This document shows, in pieces, positions 7,888 through 16,279 of a DNA stretch of 64,000 nucleotides (position 1 is its first letter; each line of letters begins with the position of its first letter). Under the pieces are notes generated by a model. That model saw only the letters and a program-made list of their open reading frames with translations, had not been told where the DNA came from and did not search any database. The stretch covers positions 330,885-394,884 of the forward strand of contig JAJEJC010000007.1 in assembly GCA_022828105.1 (NCBI GenBank), read 5' to 3'. This DNA is from Dehalococcoidia bacterium (GTDB lineage Bacteria > Chloroflexota > Dehalococcoidia > Bin125). A program made the position numbers and the translations under genes.

Positions 7888-9558
7888 TCAGTTGGCCTGA
7901 TACGGTCGCGCGCCAAAGCGCCGGCTTGCATCCTCGCTGATGCGGCTGCGGGCGGGCTCGGCGTCCTTGCCGCCTGTTGGGGCAGGAGATGAAGCAGGGG
8001 ATGAGGCGGGAGACGAAGCAGGGGTCCCGGCTGACTTCGGATCGTCCCGCTGTTGGCCCAGCACGCAGACGACCTGGGCCGGACGCTTGAGGATCTCTTC
8101 AGCGACCTTGGAGAGACTGGGCAAGGAGTCCTGGCAGCGCTTCATGTGGCCTTCGCGATTGGGAGCAAACTCCAGGATCAGTCCTTCGTCCGAGGTCCTG
8201 GCATCCTGGCACCCGTCCCGAACGGCGGCGGCCAGCACCTTGTCACGACGCAGCAGCGTTCCCAGCAAGTGATCAAGCAACCGTTGACCCGAAGGTTGCT
8301 GTTGTTGCTGGGGTTGCCGCTCGGTCGCGCGCGCCGGCTCCGGGGAAGCGGATGTTCGGTCCGGCAGGCTGCGCGTTTGTTGTTGATCTCGACGTTGGTT
8401 CTGTCGGCGTTGCCCATCGGAACGCTGCTGCGGTCGTGATTGGCGCTGCTGACCGCCCTGCGGGGCTGCCTGCGGCTGCGGAGCAGGCGCCTCGACAACC
8501 GGCGGTCCGTAGACGATCGACGCGAGCGCCAGTTCCAGCGGCAACGGCTGGTACGGATCACGACGCACGTCGGCCTCAGAGAACGCGCGCAGGGCCGTCA
8601 CGGCGGCCGACGCCTCGATACCCTTGCTGACCTCCTCAAGCCGTTCAATGTCCGGGGCGGACAGCGAGAGCGTCTCGGACGCGCCGGTCAATGAGAGCAG
8701 CACGTGGCGCAGATGCGTCACGACCTGTTTCTTGAATCGTCCGAAGTCGATCGCATCCTCCTGCACCGCCGCCAGGACACCGAGCCCCTCGCTCAGCTCG
8801 CCGCGCAGCGCCGCCGAGGCCAGTTCCATCGCCCGCGCGTCGGGACTCAGACCGAGCGCCTCCTGCGCCGATTCCAGCGTGACCGACGAACCGCACATCA
8901 CCCAGACCTGATCGAGCAGGTTCACCCCGTCGCGCAGCGAGCCGGTCGCCTCGCGCGAGATGATCCGCAGCGCTTCGTCGGGGATCTCGATTCCCTCGGA
9001 CTCGGCGATTGCCCGCAGCCGCGCCACCATGTCGTCGACGCTGACGCGGCGGAAATCGAATCTCTGGCAGCGGCTGAGGATCGTCGGTTTGAGCGCCTCG
9101 GGATCGGTCGTGGCGAGGATGAATATGACATGCGGCGGCGGTTCTTCGAGCGTCTTCAGCAGCGCATCGGCGGCGGGACCGGTGAGCTGATGCACCTCGT
9201 CGATCAGATAGACCTTGAATCGCGCCGATCCGGGTCGGTAGTTGGCCCGCTCGCGCAACTCGCGGATGTCGTCGATGCCGCGGTTCGAAGCGGCGTCAAT
9301 CTCGACCAGGTCGAAGCCGAGATCGTCGTTGTCGCCCAATGCGGTCGCGCCGGTTGAGGCCGTCCGGCCGTTGATCGCCCGCGCCAGAATCCGAGCCGTC
9401 GTGGTCTTGCCCGTGCCCCGAGGTCCGCAGAAGAGATAGGCGTGCGAGATCTTGTCCTGCGCCACCGCGTTGCGCAGCGTCCGCACAACCGGCTCCTGGC
9501 CGACGACCTGGTCGAAGTCGGCCGGCCGCCACTTGCGGTAGAGCACCGTTCCGCTCAC
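7888..9558 (-). CDS. dnaX: DNA polymerase III subunit gamma/tau
   Basis: DnaX is the ATPase motor of the clamp loader. The track starts at 9651, but the GTG at 9558 has GGAGG 6 nt upstream and gives the normal SGTVLYRKWRP N-terminus. The protein is 556 aa. Walker A GPRGTGKT is at about 45-52, followed by EIDAASNRGIDDIREL, Walker B YLIDEVHQL, and sensor LATTDPEALKPTILSRCQRFDF. The zinc-binding Cys4 module normally between Walker A and EIDAAS is missing; that stretch is a short Thr/Gly/Asp-rich loop with no Cys. A long Gln/Arg-rich linker and a C-terminal domain follow, ending with an ASSP tandem repeat. Confidence 0.94.
   Translation of the reverse strand: MSGTVLYRKWRPADFDQVVGQEPVVRTLRNAVAQDKISHAYLFCGPRGTGKTTTARILARAINGRTASTGATALGDNDDLGFDLVEIDAASNRGIDDIRELRERANYRPGSARFKVYLIDEVHQLTGPAADALLKTLEEPPPHVIFILATTDPEALKPTILSRCQRFDFRRVSVDDMVARLRAIAESEGIEIPDEALRIISREATGSLRDGVNLLDQVWVMCGSSVTLESAQEALGLSPDARAMELASAALRGELSEGLGVLAAVQEDAIDFGRFKKQVVTHLRHVLLSLTGASETLSLSAPDIERLEEVSKGIEASAAVTALRAFSEADVRRDPYQPLPLELALASIVYGPPVVEAPAPQPQAAPQGGQQRQSRPQQRSDGQRRQNQRRDQQQTRSLPDRTSASPEPARATERQPQQQQQPSGQRLLDHLLGTLLRRDKVLAAAVRDGCQDARTSDEGLILEFAPNREGHMKRCQDSLPSLSKVAEEILKRPAQVVCVLGQQRDDPKSAGTPASSPASSPASSPAPTGGKDAEPARSRISEDASRRFGARPYQAN
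7982..8029 (-). repeat. 12-nt tandem repeat within dnaX
   Basis: About four imperfect 12-nt units (plus-strand GCAGGAGATGAA, GCAGGGGATGAG, GCGGGAGACGAA, then a diverged GCAGGGGTCCCG) encode an Ala-Ser-Ser-Pro repeat near the DnaX C-terminus. It is a likely slippage-prone, unstructured linker. Confidence 0.8.
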
Positions 9559-9619
9559 GTCGCGCCTCCGTCGGCTGCCGAGTCCACGGTCGCAGAGTAG
9601 AACATACAATCTATCTCTG

Positions 9620-10096
9620 TCAACCGCGCGCGGCTTCGGCGAATCCGGCACGCTCCAGCGCGATCCGCTCCAGCTCCTTCATCCGGCGATCCTCCTCTAC
9701 CTCCTCGTGATCGAATCCAAGCAGATGCAGCGTGCCGTGGACTGTGAGCAAGGCCAGCTCGGCCGCCAGTGTGGCGCCCCGTTGCCGCGCCCCGCGCGCC
9801 GCGACCGGCAAGGCGATCACAATCTCGCCCAGGTCGGCCGCGCCGTCGGGCCGGCGCAAGCCGTAGAAATCGGTGTTGAAGGAGAGCACATCGGTCGCCG
9901 AGTCCTCACCACGAAAGCGCCGATTCAGCCGCCGCACGGTGCGCGAGTCGGTGACACGCAGGGAGACGACGCGGGCGACTCGCAGTTTCCGCGATGCGAG
10001 CGTCTCCCGCACGCAACGCTCAAGAGCGTCCACATCAACCCGGTGGAGAAACGGTGGATCGACCAGGATGTCGACGAAATGTCGGTCGGCGCTCAC
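9620..10096 (-). CDS. ybeY: Endoribonuclease YbeY (rRNA maturation factor)
   Basis: YbeY is a zinc metalloribonuclease for 16S rRNA 3'-end maturation and ribosome quality control. The signature HGTLHLLGFDHE, with its three His ligands, is at about residues 115-126. The FRGEDSATDVLSF motif precedes it. The length of 158 aa is normal. It lies 61 bp upstream of dnaX and 1 bp downstream of the nuoN stop, so it may be transcribed with either neighbour. Confidence 0.95.
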   Translation of the reverse strand: MSADRHFVDILVDPPFLHRVDVDALERCVRETLASRKLRVARVVSLRVTDSRTVRRLNRRFRGEDSATDVLSFNTDFYGLRRPDGAADLGEIVIALPVAARGARQRGATLAAELALLTVHGTLHLLGFDHEEVEEDRRMKELERIALERAGFAEAARG

Positions 10097-10097
10097 A

Positions 10098-11570
10098 TCA
10101 GGAGAATATGGCGGCGACGGCGGCCTCGGCGGCGTTGATCAACAGGCCCGGATGCAGGCCGATTACGAGCACGCCGGCGGTGACCAGGCCCATCGCCGCG
10201 AGCACGCTGTTCGAGGGCCGCGCCACCTCGGGCTGAGTGTCTTCATCCTCGACCGTATCGATGAACATCGCCTTGACCGGTCGCAGGTAGTAGGCAGCCG
10301 AGATCAGCGTGTTCACCGCGCCGACCACCGCAAGCCAGGCCAGACCGCTCTGGACGGCCGTCTCGAACAGGTAGATCTTGCCGAAGAACACGGCCGTCGG
10401 CGGCAGACCGATCAGCGAAATCAGGGCGAAGGCGAGCACGAATGAGAGCCAGGGGGCGCGCTTGCCTAGTCCCGCGTAGGAACGGATGTCGTAGCTGCCG
10501 CCGTTGTGGTTGGCGATCAGGATGATCACCGTGAACGCGGCCAGGTTGGTGACCGTGTAGCCGGCGAGGTAGAAGAGGATGCCGCTCGCGCCGAGCAGTT
10601 CGCCTCGGTCGGCGGAGATTGCGGCCAGCCCGATCATCAGCGTCCCGGCCTGCGCCACCGAGGAGTAGGCCAGCATTCGCTTGATGTTGTTTTGTCGGAT
10701 GGCGAAGAAGTTGCCCACGAACATCGAGAGCGTGGCCAATGCGGCGAAGATCGTCTTCCAGTGCTCGGCGAGCAAGTCGTCGCCCAGCGCCTCGAAGAAG
10801 ATGCGGATCAGAATGGCGAACGCGGCCGCCTTGGAGGCGACGGAGAGATATGCGGCGATCGGTGTCGGCGCGCCGGTGTACGCGTCGGGCGCCCACATCT
10901 GGAAGGGCGCCACCGCCGCCTTGAAACCGAATCCGGCGATCAGGAAGACCGCCGCCAGCATCAACGCCTCTTCCTTGCCTGCGCCCTGCCAGGCAATGTA
11001 GGAGGCGATCTCGGAGAGGTTGGTCGAGCCGGTCAGGCCGAGCAGGATCGCCATGCCGTAGAGCAGCACCGCCGAGGCGACTGCGCCTGTGAGCAGGTAC
11101 TTGAGTCCGCCCTCCGAGCCCCAGCGATCCTTGTGGAATCCGACCAGGATGTACTGCGAGATCGAGGTGAGCTCGAGCGCGATGAAGACCATGATCAGAT
11201 CGCGGGAACCGGCCAGCAGTTGCAGTCCGGCGGTCGAAAACAGGATCAGCGCCAGGTACTCGCCGCGCCGCGAGGGCGTTCGTTGCAGGGTCTCGGTCGA
11301 GACGAGCACAGCGGCCATTGCCGCGCCCGCGAGCAGGATCTGGAAGAACACGGCGAACTTGTCGACGACCAGCGCGCCGCCGAATCCCTGCGAGCCAATG
11401 TGACCCTCAGTCAGCAGAATCGCGGAGTAGAGGATCGATCCCAACAGCGCCGCCAGCGTCAAGCCCATCAGGATGCGGCGGTCCTTGAGGAAGAGATCGG
11501 CGAACAGCAGGAAGCCGCCCACGACCAGCAGGACGAGCTCGGGACCGAGCAGATTGACGTCGTTCAGCAT
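10098..11570 (-). CDS. nuoN: NADH-quinone oxidoreductase subunit N
   Basis: This antiporter-like proton-pumping membrane subunit of complex I is 490 aa, with about 14 predicted membrane segments. Family features include the YILVGFHKDRWGSEGGLKYLLTGA stretch, with the conserved Lys in TM7-8. FQMWAPDAYTGAPTPIAAYLSVASKAAAF is the hallmark of NuoN. It is the last gene of the cluster. Its start overlaps the nuoM stop by 1 nt. Confidence 0.96.
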   Translation of the reverse strand: MLNDVNLLGPELVLLVVGGFLLFADLFLKDRRILMGLTLAALLGSILYSAILLTEGHIGSQGFGGALVVDKFAVFFQILLAGAAMAAVLVSTETLQRTPSRRGEYLALILFSTAGLQLLAGSRDLIMVFIALELTSISQYILVGFHKDRWGSEGGLKYLLTGAVASAVLLYGMAILLGLTGSTNLSEIASYIAWQGAGKEEALMLAAVFLIAGFGFKAAVAPFQMWAPDAYTGAPTPIAAYLSVASKAAAFAILIRIFFEALGDDLLAEHWKTIFAALATLSMFVGNFFAIRQNNIKRMLAYSSVAQAGTLMIGLAAISADRGELLGASGILFYLAGYTVTNLAAFTVIILIANHNGGSYDIRSYAGLGKRAPWLSFVLAFALISLIGLPPTAVFFGKIYLFETAVQSGLAWLAVVGAVNTLISAAYYLRPVKAMFIDTVEDEDTQPEVARPSNSVLAAMGLVTAGVLVIGLHPGLLINAAEAAVAAIFS

Positions 11571-13126
11571 CAGCCGCCTCCCGCCCCTGCAGAGACCACC
11601 GCTTCAATCTCATGCACAATCGGCTCGACGCCCATCTCCAGCAGGTCCATCACGATCGACGGGTAGACGCCGAGCAGCACGATCAGCGCCATCAGCGCGC
11701 CGATGATCGTGTACTCGCTCCAGTGATTGGCGTCGGGCAGGTGCGACCACTTCTCGTCCTTCGGTCCGAAGAACGTGCGCTGCAGCGCCCAGAGGATGTA
11801 GGCCGCCGCGAGCAGCACGCCGAGCAGCGACACCGAAACCGCTGCGGTCTGCGACTCGAACGCGCCCAGGAAGATCGTGATTTCGGCCACGAATCCAGCC
11901 AACGCGGGCAGTCCGAGCCCTGCCAATCCGGCGAAGACCATGCCGATTGCAAGCAGCGGGATGTAGTGCGCCAGACCGCGCATGTCGGCAATCTGCCGCG
12001 TATGCGTGCGGTCGTAGACCAGGCCGACCATGACGAAGAGCATGCCCGTGATCAGGCCGTGTGTGACGAGCTGCATGGCCGCGCCGCTCATCCCCGTGAC
12101 TCCGAGCGCGGACACACCGAGCAGCACGAAGCCCATGTGCGATACGGAGGAATAGGCAATCAGCCGCTTCAGATCGGTCTGCCGCATCGTCACGATCGCG
12201 CCGTAGACGATCGAGACCGCGCCGATGATCGCCAGCGCCAGGTCGGCGTCGGCGCCGACGTCGGGCATCAGCGTGAACAACAGTCTGAGGATGCCGTAGC
12301 CGCCCATCTTGAGCAGCACACCGGCGAGGATTACCGAGACTGCTGTCGGCGCGTCGGTATGCGCGTCGGGCAACCAGGTATGCAGCGGCACGACCGGCAG
12401 TTTGATTGCGAACGCGATCAGGATGAAGGCAAAGATCACCGGAGCGGGCAGGAAGGCCGCCGCAATTGCGTCGGCGCGGATTTCACGGAAGTCGAAGGTG
12501 TCGGCGGCGACGCCGAGCGCCAGGAATCCGACCAGCATGAAGGCCGAGCCGAAGACCGTGTAGAGCACGAACTTGAGCGCCGAGTAGTTGCGGTTGCCGC
12601 TACCCCAGATCGAGATCAGCAGGAACATCGGGATCAGTTCGAGCTCCCAGAAGAGGAAGAAGAACAGCAGGTCGAGCGAGGTGAACACGCCCAGCACCGA
12701 GGTCTCGAGCACGAGCAGCCAGGCGAAGTATTCCTTGGTGCGCATGTCGATGCGCCAGGAGACCAACACCGCCACCACGGAGAGGAACGCAGTCAGCAGG
12801 ACGAGCGGCGTCGACAGGCCGTCGACGCCGAAGGCGTACTTGACGTTGAAGCCGACCGCCTCTGCCGAGATCCAGTCAAACTCGTCGATGAACTGGAAGC
12901 CGGAGACCGAGCGGTCGAAGATGATGAACATCACCAAGGCGATGATCAGTGCGCCGAGCGAGATGCCCAGCGCGATCCACTTGGGATAGTCGCTCGGGTT
13001 GCCGGGCGCGTTCTGCACCAGCCACTGCGTCGGCGTGTGCCTGCCGGGCAGCAGCGCGATCAGCAACACACCCAGGAGGGGCAGGAAGATCAGCAGCGAC
13101 AGGACAGGGAAGCCCGGATCCATCAC
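11570..13126 (-). CDS. nuoM: NADH-quinone oxidoreductase subunit M
   Basis: This is the second antiporter-like proton channel of complex I, at 518 aa. It has the FWELELIPMFLLISIWG motif with the key Glu of TM5. KLPVVPLHTWLPDAHTDAPTAVSVILAGVLLKMGGYG is near the centre. The GTG at 13126 and the ATG at 13123 are both possible; GGAG 6 nt before the ATG favours 13123. It follows nuoL after 6 bp, so it is in the same operon. Confidence 0.97.
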   Translation of the reverse strand: MMDPGFPVLSLLIFLPLLGVLLIALLPGRHTPTQWLVQNAPGNPSDYPKWIALGISLGALIIALVMFIIFDRSVSGFQFIDEFDWISAEAVGFNVKYAFGVDGLSTPLVLLTAFLSVVAVLVSWRIDMRTKEYFAWLLVLETSVLGVFTSLDLLFFFLFWELELIPMFLLISIWGSGNRNYSALKFVLYTVFGSAFMLVGFLALGVAADTFDFREIRADAIAAAFLPAPVIFAFILIAFAIKLPVVPLHTWLPDAHTDAPTAVSVILAGVLLKMGGYGILRLLFTLMPDVGADADLALAIIGAVSIVYGAIVTMRQTDLKRLIAYSSVSHMGFVLLGVSALGVTGMSGAAMQLVTHGLITGMLFVMVGLVYDRTHTRQIADMRGLAHYIPLLAIGMVFAGLAGLGLPALAGFVAEITIFLGAFESQTAAVSVSLLGVLLAAAYILWALQRTFFGPKDEKWSHLPDANHWSEYTIIGALMALIVLLGVYPSIVMDLLEMGVEPIVHEIEAVVSAGAGGG

Positions 13127-13132
13127 CCGCTC

Positions 13133-15148
13133 CTAGAACAACACGACGGCGATCCAGATGATCATGCCGCCGAGTCCGATTGACAATGTGCCCGCCTGCA
13201 CCCAGCCGTTCTGCACGAACCGGGACGCAGACGAGACGGTGAGACCTTCGCGCCAGGCGCGGTTGACCACGCCGTCCACGACATGCTCGTCGAACCACGC
13301 CGAGCCCTGGGCAATCCAGCGATAGAAGACCCTGCGGGCCAGGAAGTTCTCGGCCAGCGAGTCGAGATAGAACAGCTCGGTTGCGAACTTCTGCGCCTCG
13401 GGAATCGGCCAGATGCCGCCGATGCCCCAGGAGCGAATGCGGTCGCGGTGGTGAATGAAGGCGAACGCCGCGAACCCCGCCGTCAGCGCGAGCGCGGTCG
13501 AGCCGAGGAAGATGCCCCAGCTCCAGTGGAACTTGCCTGCGTGCGGATCGGGTAGCGCGCCGTAGACCCAGGTCTGGAACTCGCCGCCGATCGTCAGGAA
13601 CCCGGCCACCACCGAGATCACCATCAGAATCAGCAGCGGAACCGTCATGCTGCGCGGAGACTCGTGCGGGTGCGAGGGATCCTCGTTGCCGTGCTCGCCG
13701 GGCGCGACTTCCTCGCCGCCCTTGTACTCGCCGAAGAAGGTCATGTAGACCGCGCGGACCATGTAGGCGGCGGTCAATCCGGCGGCCAGCAGTCCGAGCA
13801 CGAAGACGCCCTTGTTGTGGTCCCAGGCGTAAATCAGGATTTCGTCTTTCGACCAGAATCCGGAGAGCGGGAAGATGCCAGCGAGCGACAACGTGCCTAC
13901 CGCAAAGGTGATGAACGTAATCGGCATCAACGTCCGCAGACCGCCCATCTTGCGCATGTCGAAGGTGTTGGTCGAGTGGTTCACCGAGCCCGAGCCGAGG
14001 AACAGCATCGCCTTGAAGAAGGCGTGCGTCATCAGGTGGAAGACCGCCGCCGCGTAACCGCCGATGCCGATCGCAAACATCATGTAGGCGAGTTGCGAGA
14101 TCGTCGAATAGGCGAGGACCCGCTTGATGTCGACCTGGACCAGCGCCAGGATCGCCGCGCCCAGCGCCGTGCCCGCGCCGATCCAGGCAATCAGGTCCGA
14201 TGCCGTCGACGAGGCGTGAATAACCGGGAAGAAGCGGGCCAGCAGGTAGACGCCGGCGGCGACCATTGTGGCCGAGTGGACCAACGCCGAGACCGGCGTG
14301 GGACCCTCCATCGCGTCGGGCAGCCAGATGTGCAGCGGGAACTGGGCCGACTTGCCGACCGCGCCGGCGATCAGGCCGAGACCGAACAGCGTCATCGCCG
14401 TCTGGCCGATCATCAGGCCGTTGAGCGCGAACATCCCCGCCTCTGCCCCGCTGTCGGCGAGCGCGTTGATCGCGGCGATGTCGAGTGTGCCGGTCTTGCT
14501 GTAGATCAGGATCATCGCGGCGAGCATTCCGAGGTCGCCCAGACGGGTGACCAGGAAGGCCTTCTTGGCTGCCGCCGCCGCAGCCGGACGGTGGAACCAG
14601 AATCCGATCAGCAGGTACGAGGTCAGGCCGACCAACTCCCAGAAGGCGAACAACATCAACAGGTTGTCGGCCAGGACCAGGCCCAGCATCGAGGTCGTGA
14701 ACAGCGCCATGAACGCGAAGTAACGCCGGTATCCATGGTCGCCGTCCATGTAGCCGGTCGAGTAGACCTGGACCAGCAGCGACACGCCCGTCACCACGAC
14801 GAGCATGACCGAGGTCAGCCCGTCGATCCGCACGCCGAGGTTGACCTTCAGATCGCCGGCGCTAAACAGCAGATGCGTACCGATATCAAGCGGCAGACCG
14901 CGCAGACCGATTGAGTCGATCAGGTTGATCACGGCCAGCACGAACGCAACGGCCAGTGCAATGATCAGAGGCGTCGAGGCCAGCCTCGGTCCGCAGAACT
15001 GGTCGGCGATCGGCTTCCAGGCGCGCGGATAGCTCGGATCCCACTCGGGAATCTGGCGCTGCAGATTCTGATTGAGCGCCGAAATCCCGGCCAACGCGAA
15101 CGCCGTCAGCGGCAGAAAGAGAATGACCCAGAAGATCGTCTCCGGCAC
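13133..15148 (-). CDS. nuoL: NADH-quinone oxidoreductase subunit L
   Basis: This is the largest antiporter-like subunit of complex I (671 aa), with the long lateral helix at its C-terminus. Visible signatures are the FWELVGLTSYLLIGFW segment and SAQFPLHIWLPDAMEGPTPVSALVHSATMV. The region DIKRVLAYSTISQLAYMM and the distal membrane segments are also present. It follows the small DUF2007-like gene by 4 bp. Confidence 0.97.
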   Translation of the reverse strand: MPETIFWVILFLPLTAFALAGISALNQNLQRQIPEWDPSYPRAWKPIADQFCGPRLASTPLIIALAVAFVLAVINLIDSIGLRGLPLDIGTHLLFSAGDLKVNLGVRIDGLTSVMLVVVTGVSLLVQVYSTGYMDGDHGYRRYFAFMALFTTSMLGLVLADNLLMLFAFWELVGLTSYLLIGFWFHRPAAAAAAKKAFLVTRLGDLGMLAAMILIYSKTGTLDIAAINALADSGAEAGMFALNGLMIGQTAMTLFGLGLIAGAVGKSAQFPLHIWLPDAMEGPTPVSALVHSATMVAAGVYLLARFFPVIHASSTASDLIAWIGAGTALGAAILALVQVDIKRVLAYSTISQLAYMMFAIGIGGYAAAVFHLMTHAFFKAMLFLGSGSVNHSTNTFDMRKMGGLRTLMPITFITFAVGTLSLAGIFPLSGFWSKDEILIYAWDHNKGVFVLGLLAAGLTAAYMVRAVYMTFFGEYKGGEEVAPGEHGNEDPSHPHESPRSMTVPLLILMVISVVAGFLTIGGEFQTWVYGALPDPHAGKFHWSWGIFLGSTALALTAGFAAFAFIHHRDRIRSWGIGGIWPIPEAQKFATELFYLDSLAENFLARRVFYRWIAQGSAWFDEHVVDGVVNRAWREGLTVSSASRFVQNGWVQAGTLSIGLGGMIIWIAVVLF

Positions 15149-15152
15149 GCCG

Positions 15153-15347
15153 CTACACCTTCCCCAGGATTTCCCGCGCCACGTGCGTCTTGGAGTCCGG
15201 CACGTAGAGCATCACCGGCGCGAAGTCGCCTTCGTCCTGACGATCCGGCTCGACCACGAAGCGCACCGACACACCCTCGGCAAACAACAACTCGCGCAGC
15301 GTTTCCGCCACGTAGCGATTCGGCACGGTCATCAGCGGGGCCCACAT
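15153..15347 (-). CDS. Small DUF2007-like protein encoded inside the nuo operon
   Basis: This 64-aa product (59 aa if the second Met at 15332 is used) sits between nuoK and nuoL with gaps of 7 and 4 bp. The pattern VAETLRELLFAEGVSVRFVVEP...APVMLYVPDSKTHVAREILGKV resembles the DUF2007 'putative signal transducing protein' fold: an alpha-beta unit with a LYVP strand and a closing helix. It is not any standard Nuo subunit. Tight spacing implies co-expression, and an assembly or regulatory role for complex I is only a guess. Confidence 0.6.
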   Translation of the reverse strand: MWAPLMTVPNRYVAETLRELLFAEGVSVRFVVEPDRQDEGDFAPVMLYVPDSKTHVAREILGKV

Positions 15348-15354
15348 GTCAATG

Positions 15355-15669
15355 TCAGCCCTTCAACAAGGTCGTGCGGTCGACCGAGATGGTTTGCCGG
15401 TTGCGGTACACGACCAGCGCCAGCGCCAATCCGACCGCAACTTCCGCCGCCGCCACGGCGATGATGAAGACCACGAACACCTGGGTCGAGAGCGCGACTT
15501 CGGCCGTGCCGAAGCGCGAGAAGGCCACGAGCGTCAGATTGACCGCGTTGAGCATCAGCTCGACGCCGATCAGCACGCCAACCGCATTCTTCTTCGACAG
15601 GGCGATGAAGAAGCCGATGCAGAACAGCAGCGCGCCGAGGACGAGGTAGTGCTCGAGTCCGATGATCAT
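15355..15669 (-). CDS. nuoK: NADH-quinone oxidoreductase subunit K
   Basis: NuoK is a three-helix membrane subunit of complex I next to NuoJ. At 104 aa it has the expected membrane Glu residues in GVLIGVELMLNAVNL and in AVAAAEVAVGLALALVVYR. The motif LIGVELMLNAVNL is diagnostic. Its start overlaps the nuoJ stop by 4 nt (ATGA). Confidence 0.96.
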   Translation of the reverse strand: MIIGLEHYLVLGALLFCIGFFIALSKKNAVGVLIGVELMLNAVNLTLVAFSRFGTAEVALSTQVFVVFIIAVAAAEVAVGLALALVVYRNRQTISVDRTTLLKG

Positions 15670-16277
15670 GTGCTGGCCTCACCGTCAGTCGGCAAGGGTG
15701 GGTCCACGACGTCAACCGGGTCAACCGACCCATCGTCGTCCAGTTCGGCCTGCAGCGACGCCGCGTGCACGGCGGCGTCTTCGTCATCCTGCCGCGCCAG
15801 GGCGATTGCCCCGACCAGCGCCGCGGTCAGCAGCACCGCGCCGATCTCGAAGGGCAGGATGTAGTGCTTGATCAAACTCTCGCCGATCAGACGCGCCTGT
15901 TCGGTCAGCGCCGCCTCGCGCACGGCGCCCCAGTCGGTATCGATCGCCACCCACATCGTCGCGATCATCACCATGATCACGACCACCCCAGCCGGACCAG
16001 CGGTCTTGATGTGTTGCGAGTTGTCGCGTTCGGCGCGCGGCGTCAGCATGATCGCGAACAGCATCAACACCGAGATCGCGCCGACGTAGATGAGCACCTG
16101 TACGACCGCAATGAACTCGGCCGAGAGGGTCAGGTACAGCCCGGCAATGCCGAGCATTGACAAAACCAGCCAGATTACGGCGTGGATCAGGTTGCGGCTG
16201 ACGACGATCATCGACGCGCCGCCGATCGTCATCGCGGCCAGGGACCAGAACGCCAGGTGGAATCCGAAGTCGCTCAT
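15666..16277 (-). CDS. nuoJ: NADH-quinone oxidoreductase subunit J
   Basis: This complex I membrane subunit is 203 aa. Segments HAVIWLVLSMLGIAGLYLTLSAEFIAVVQVLIYVGAISVLMLFAIML match the NuoJ core, including the pi-bulge helix that couples to quinone chemistry. An acidic C-terminal tail (RQDDEDAAVHAASLQAELDDD...) extends past the last membrane helix. The start is 3 bp from the nuoH stop, and no nuoI lies between them. Confidence 0.95.
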   Translation of the reverse strand: MSDFGFHLAFWSLAAMTIGGASMIVVSRNLIHAVIWLVLSMLGIAGLYLTLSAEFIAVVQVLIYVGAISVLMLFAIMLTPRAERDNSQHIKTAGPAGVVVIMVMIATMWVAIDTDWGAVREAALTEQARLIGESLIKHYILPFEIGAVLLTAALVGAIALARQDDEDAAVHAASLQAELDDDGSVDPVDVVDPPLPTDGEAST

Positions 16278-16279
16278 GG

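Noticed and set aside
7982-8029. CRISPR-like repeat array
   Set aside because: The 12-nt units are in frame, adjacent with no spacers, and encode an ASSP linker in DnaX.
11612-13183. Long plus-strand ORF of 523 aa opposite nuoM
   Set aside because: It is an antisense shadow of a high-GC gene. Its Asp/Gln/Arg-rich composition has no domain, and nuoM on the other strand is certain. The same applies to 13664-14914, 10506-11666, 54512-56098 and 998-2083.
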